Positions 59,166 to 64,000 of a DNA stretch of 64,000 nucleotides are shown here, one piece after another (the first letter of the stretch is position 1; every line of letters starts with the position of its first letter). The position numbers and the translations under genes are program-made. Source of the stretch: Owenia fusiformis (lineage: Eukaryota > Annelida > Polychaeta > Sabellida > Oweniidae); contig CAIIXF020000002.1 of assembly GCA_903813345.2 (NCBI GenBank), forward strand, positions 25,186,455 to 25,250,454, written 5' to 3'. The notes under the pieces were generated by a model. That model was not told where the DNA came from. It searched no databases and saw only the letters and a list, made by a program, of their open reading frames with translations.

Positions 59166-60671
59166 TTTGGGTAATTGAGTCACATGTTCATTTTAAAAGG
59201 AATCACTAGGTGACATTTATCTTGTCGTTTGAAACTCTTAATTATGATTTCTTGTTGCGAGAACGGTGTTATCATAGCCCAGAGCCTAGACGTCCCACCT
59301 ATAGACCTGTAGAAGCGGGCCAACTAGGCTACTTTGAGGCCGTTCCGCCACAATTGTTCAATTTAGTTAACTTGACAGAGACCAGGAGAGAAAATGAGAA
59401 TTCGTGGAACTCTAGAGGGTGTATACAATACGACATCTACTCGTGACAGATATCATCAATTATTAGGGTTATTTAGGTTTCCTTGAGACAGTTCTGTCAC
59501 AACGATAGCACAATAAATGAGGAGACAAGCTAATTAATAAGTCTATAGTACTTGCCTTATCATACTTCGATTCATAGAAATATTCATCTTCAACTTCCAA
59601 GGTGTTTAACTGAAAATGAAGCAACTGAAACCTTGTGAATCAAGATGAGAAATATTCACGAGGGACCATAATTTCAGGGCACTAAATATTAACTGTTTCT
59701 TCAAAAAGGATATAAATTTTAGTAAATCTTAATTAGTCATTTGTATTCGATATTGAAAATATTAACATCGAATGAAAACGTATGGGGGAATAATTGGCTA
59801 ATAATTGATTCTAAGCTGTTGTGCTCCATCTTGATTCACGAAAGTTTGGTTTGTTCGATATTTGACTGTGTAATGCCGTAGATTAGTGCGTATCAACGCT
59901 ATGAAAATGTTTTAGCTTCAATGTCAACTCCCAGTCAAAACAAGGCAACACCCCGGTTAGGTTGGATTTGAGGACTTTGTTTGATTAAAAGACTGCTCAA
60001 AGGTCAATTTAACCCCACTGCCACCGTTCTATCCGACCAAGGAGGATTGGAAGCCGTTATTCAAACTCGATACTCCGTTGCCTGGCGTAGATCAATTTGT
60101 TAACAATATTACTCATATTTTGAAAACTAGAACTGCTAAGGAAGGTTGGACATTAACATAATATTCATCGTCCAATGAAATACTCGGTACAAAGAGAACC
60201 TTATAGAAATGTTTTTACTAAACTGTTCATCGCGTTTGAATAATGGCTGCCAATCCTCCTTGCTATCCGATCCGACCAAACACAACACACACGATTACGT
60301 TGCCATCTTTCTATCAGTCCAGGAACTCTGAACGTCTTCCATATTGAAAATAAGTTTAATGACAATACGACTGGCTTCACTTATCTATTTTTTGTCTTGT
60401 TACAATGACATTTTTAGTCAATTTAATTTTCAGTTTTAATAGTGTATTTAGTGAATATTATTACCACCGTGCAGGGCCTGTTTTAGGGGTTTTAGTGCTA
60501 GTTGAGAAGGCATTTAAATTGCTATATTGACGTGAGCAATATTGTGTCGGGCGTAATGACTTTAGTCGGGCAATAATGACATTATCCGCCCGGCTATGTT
60601 TCCCGGGAAAAGTGATATCGTTCAGTGCGTAAGATTTTCCATTTCAAATTTGCTATTTCAGCCCTGGTCAT
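59166..60671. other. non-coding sequence
   Basis: A 78-codon plus-strand frame at 59210-59446 is Arg/Glu-rich but lacks a splice context or domain; not called. Confidence 0.4.
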
Positions 60672-60722
60672 TAGTGAAATATTAGACCTTGGGCCTGCGG
60701 CCCTTGGTCCAATGTTTCACTA
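60672..60722. repeat. 51-bp imperfect palindrome
   Basis: TAGTGAAATATTAGACC and its imperfect inverse around a TGC loop (20 of 24 paired). Its half-site resembles CCTTGGTCCAAGGG motifs near 9566, 46604 and 47695. Confidence 0.65.
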
Positions 60723-61710
60723 TATTGCCCTTTGAAATGACGTTATTGTACTATTGTTTAATATATCTGGTGGATAAGAAAGCAGTTTTATTTTTCTTGG
60801 CTGGGATCCTGCTCAGTTACGACAAGGAGAGGGGGTATGTATTAATTTATTTCAAAATTGGTTTAGTGCCTTATGTGGTATTTCTGAATACGACAATTAT
60901 AATACTGAATGAGTTCAACGATCACATGTCAACATATCCTTATGTTCAATAAAAAGTTTTACTTTCAGTTTCTATCCTTTTCTTTCGATCTGTTTAGAAT
61001 GAAGTGTATGATCAACTGCCTCCTGATGTTAGATTGCGATAATCGTGCCAAAAGGGGGTAGATACTATCTAGATAGGGTTATACACAATGTTTTTGTAAG
61101 ATCATCTTCTTTGATTTTAAAGACTATGAATCATTGAATGTCTGTCGTCATTATTGAAGGTCAATTGATGTCATTGGACTAATGAATTTGTGGATATCAC
61201 TAGAAAACTGTTTGAAATTGTGTTTTCTGCCTTTAAAGCTGTAATATTTTAAGTAAATTAACTAAATATGTTAGTCTAGTTACAATCCACTTGCCCACAT
61301 ATCTACATGACTACAGGCTTTCTCTTACAGGCTTGGAATGAGTTGTGGGGGTCACAGGGGCTTGAAGCTAGACTACCAACTTAATAGACGTCCATCTTCC
61401 AGGCTTATCTCAAATAAAATGCACTGCACAAGAAACACAAAATAAGTTCAACATCAAATAATTCTGTTTTATTTCTTGGTTTCAAAAGAAATGACAATAA
61501 CATACAGATTCTCCGTTTTAAAGATACTCGATCTCTGCCAATATAAATAACAGCACATTTGATTTGGTATTAGAAAAATATACACATTTCTGCATAATAG
61601 ACACATTTACATATAGATTATCTGCATAATATTCCAGGTAGGTCTGAATTTACACCCTGTGCATATGCCATCATTTCTCTCTACATACTAGTTACATCTA
61701 GGTTCTAACC
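60723..61710. other. non-coding sequence
   Basis: Nothing recognised. Confidence 0.4.
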
Positions 61711-62210
61711 TTACACTGCGCGAAATATCTGTATATCTTACCGATTATTTCTACATATTCCAACACTGCGCAAAATATCTCATATCGAACACATTATTTC
61801 TACACAGTATAATCCAACACTGCGCAAAATATCTCATATCTAACCGATTATTTCTACACAGTATAATCCAACACTGCGCAAAATATCTCATATCGAACAC
61901 ATTATTTCTACACAGTGTAATCCAACACTGCGCAAAATATCTCGTATCGAACACATTATTTCTACACAGTATAATCTAACACTGCGCAAAATATCTCATA
62001 TCGAACACATTATTTCTACACAGTGTAATCCAACACTGCGCAAAACATCTCATATTGAACACATTATTTCTACACAGTATAATCTAACACTGCGCAAAAT
62101 ATCTCATGTCCAACACATTATTTCTACACAGTATAATCCCACACTGCACAAAATATCTTATATCTAAGCAATTAGTTCCACATTGTATTCATCCTACACT
62201 GTGCAAATAT
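61711..62210. repeat. 54-bp satellite array
   Basis: Nine to ten head-to-tail copies of a 54-bp unit containing ACACTGCGCAAAATATCTCA and ACACATTATTTCTACACAGT. Copies are very similar in the centre and diverged at both edges. Frames through it are repetitive artefacts. Confidence 0.92.
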
Positions 62211-62635
62211 CTAATTAAATATAATCGTTGGATTACTTTTATTATAATCTTGGACTATCCTTTTTGTGCAGTTATTTACCAATTCATAGTAGAAATTAGT
62301 AAACGTCATTAACTCAGTATTTAAGCTTTCAAGTTCCAAAACATTTACGACTATTATCATCCTATAATTCACCTGAATATTCCCCGATGAATAATATTCT
62401 TATTTGCATCGGATTAGTTCTCCACTGCTCAAATTATATAATATGTACTAGTTCATAACTTGTTTTGCCTTTTTTCAACCCTTGACGTATGCAATCATGT
62501 TCCCCATGTACTATGGAGTGGTTCTATTTTGTATATATCCATAGTACTGTCAACTTGGTTTGATTCAATATCATGTACAAATACAATGTTGTTCTTCTGA
62601 TATGACAATTCCTGTTACATGATATAGTAATCAGT

Positions 62636-62680
62636 CAAGCGAGGGGTCATGGGTTCGATCCTCACTGGGGTGGACTGACT
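62636..62680 (+). repeat. tRNA-derived fragment with a B-box
   Basis: GAGGGGTCATGGGTTCGATCCTC forms a T-arm-like hairpin with a perfect GGTTCGATCC B-box. No A-box or acceptor stem partner is present, so this is a tRNA or tRNA-derived SINE remnant and not a tRNA gene. Confidence 0.4.
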
Positions 62681-64000
62681 TTTTCACATCAGCCCTGAGC
62701 ACAGGATTTCATTCTGTGTTTTCATTAACTAATATTTCTAAGAAATATCCATTCTATGAAATCATTCTAATACATTATCATGGAGACGTGTTCTCAGGAT
62801 GAGAAAGATATGCAACTGATACAGAGATACATTCATTGCCGCTTGTGTATGATACAAAATAGAGCACATATATTCATTGGATGTAGAATATAAATCGTAT
62901 GCAAGAATCATGCACTTTTAAACGCAATTCCAAACTGCTTATCAATGAAATAGATTTTGCGAAGTGCTTTGATCTTTAGCTTCTTTAATATGATTAATGC
63001 ATGTACAAGATGTTTATCCAATTATCCAATTAGATGTATTATTATGTTGCATAGATGACCTCACTTTAAAGTCTCACACAATTAAAATCTCCTCTCTAGA
63101 ATATATTTTATTTTTCTGAAAATAGGGGAAAATCTGTGTCGTTTGAAAGGGGTTCTATTTCTGAAAAATCTGCATTTCTATTAAAAATCGGGGACTCGCA
63201 ATATCTCCCGATTTAAATCGAGACTTGACAGGTTGGGTAACGCCACTTTATTACAATATGGTATTGGGAAAGGTTTTTCTAAAATTTTCCAAATGGGTAA
63301 TCCGTTGATACGTGGTTAATTTACACACATGATCACAAAATGTTACACACTGGTTTTATCTTTTGATAATTGTATGTTTTCTGCACGGTCAATGTAACTG
63401 TTTATTTGAGACGTTACGCTTAAAACAAAAGTTAAAATAGTGGCTAACAAGATAGTATTACTTACATGGCACAAATCATGCATATATGTTTTAACCAACA
63501 ACAATATTTATCATACAATATACCAACAAATACAAATTTTATACAATGTCGTGGTTGTAAGGCCTGCTTTCGCCACATAACTTAGACTTATAATGTAGAT
63601 AGTATAATAAGTATAATGCTTTATGAGTTAAGCATATTCTATCATATCGTCGTAAAATGACTTTGCATGTCATGTCACATCATGCCAACCTGTTATAAGT
63701 ATGTGCTCAACTGAAACATCATAATGTCCCAGACAGTTTTGATAAGAAAATGAATATGACCAAGAGCATTTATTCTTAGAGGTTTTGTCTTACCATTTCA
63801 CTGGGAAAATAACCCGACCAAGAAAAACATATGATGCACAAATAATGCAAAGCTTATTTCAAATGTAAACTCTTGAAAATTGTAAATACTTTGCAAAGTG
63901 TTTTATAAATCATACTTATAGCCCCTGCTTCCGATGTCTCAAAATATTCTAAAACACTTGTCAATATTTTTTAAACCTAAAATGTACTGTATGTGTCGCA
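62681..64000. other. non-coding sequence to window end
   Basis: Nothing recognised. Confidence 0.4.

Noticed and set aside
61751-61954. Repetitive MRYFAQCW frame
   Set aside because: It is a reading of the 54-bp satellite, and the unit length (divisible by three) explains the open frame.
61711-62210. CRISPR array
   Set aside because: The unit has no conserved-repeat/variable-spacer pattern, and the host is a eukaryote.
62636-62680. Functional tRNA gene
   Set aside because: Only a T-arm with B-box is present; no A-box, anticodon arm or acceptor stem could be built.

Overview
This is an AT-rich eukaryotic window. The genes are split by long introns with GT-AG splice sites, and the intergenic and intronic DNA is packed with transposons and tandem repeats. 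The best anchor is a complete animal SLC34 (type II sodium-phosphate cotransporter) gene. Together with Tx1/L1-like LINE sequence and mariner-type transposons, it points to an invertebrate metazoan, probably marine (lophotrochozoan or invertebrate deuterostome). I cannot place it more precisely from the sequence alone.

Layout, left to right. (1) 301-8945, minus strand: the 5' exons of an EF-hand protein gene that continues off the left edge. Two exons are good and one (4590-4763) is a phase-compatible candidate. (2) 7432-15628, plus strand: a possible two-exon gene for a small single-pass membrane protein; only its last exon is well supported. (3) 14461-25442, minus strand: four phase-matched exons of an unrecognised, low-complexity, Ser/Arg-rich then acidic protein. 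It may be a separate gene, or the 5' end of the EF-hand gene if a linking exon was missed. (4) 26600-31365: the 3' end of one LINE, then a young 5'-truncated L1/Tx1-like LINE with poly(A), a perfect 14-bp target-site duplication and a single frameshift. (5) 33716-49635, minus strand: the SLC34 gene, ten coding exons whose phases all fit, giving 625 codons plus stop. (6) 49636-51100: a small inverted-repeat element next to the SLC34 start, then a promoter-like cluster (two E2F-like motifs, a CCAAT box, an NRF-1-like palindrome) that may serve a rightward gene. (7) 51100-64000: no convincing gene; foldback elements, a diverged repeat copy matching one near the left edge, and a 54-bp satellite.

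The SLC34 introns have been heavily colonised. They hold an internally deleted mariner that keeps a short open frame, a second TA-flanked inverted-repeat element, a 2.35-kb inverted-repeat element full of CATGCAA motifs, and a 77-bp tandem array that has copied the exon 6 splice donor several times. No rRNA, intact tRNA, CRISPR array or prokaryotic operon was seen. The most unusual items are the repeated splice donor, the in-frame core-deleted mariner transposase, very small palindromic insertions with exact flanking direct repeats, and several short inverted-repeat families that I could not assign.
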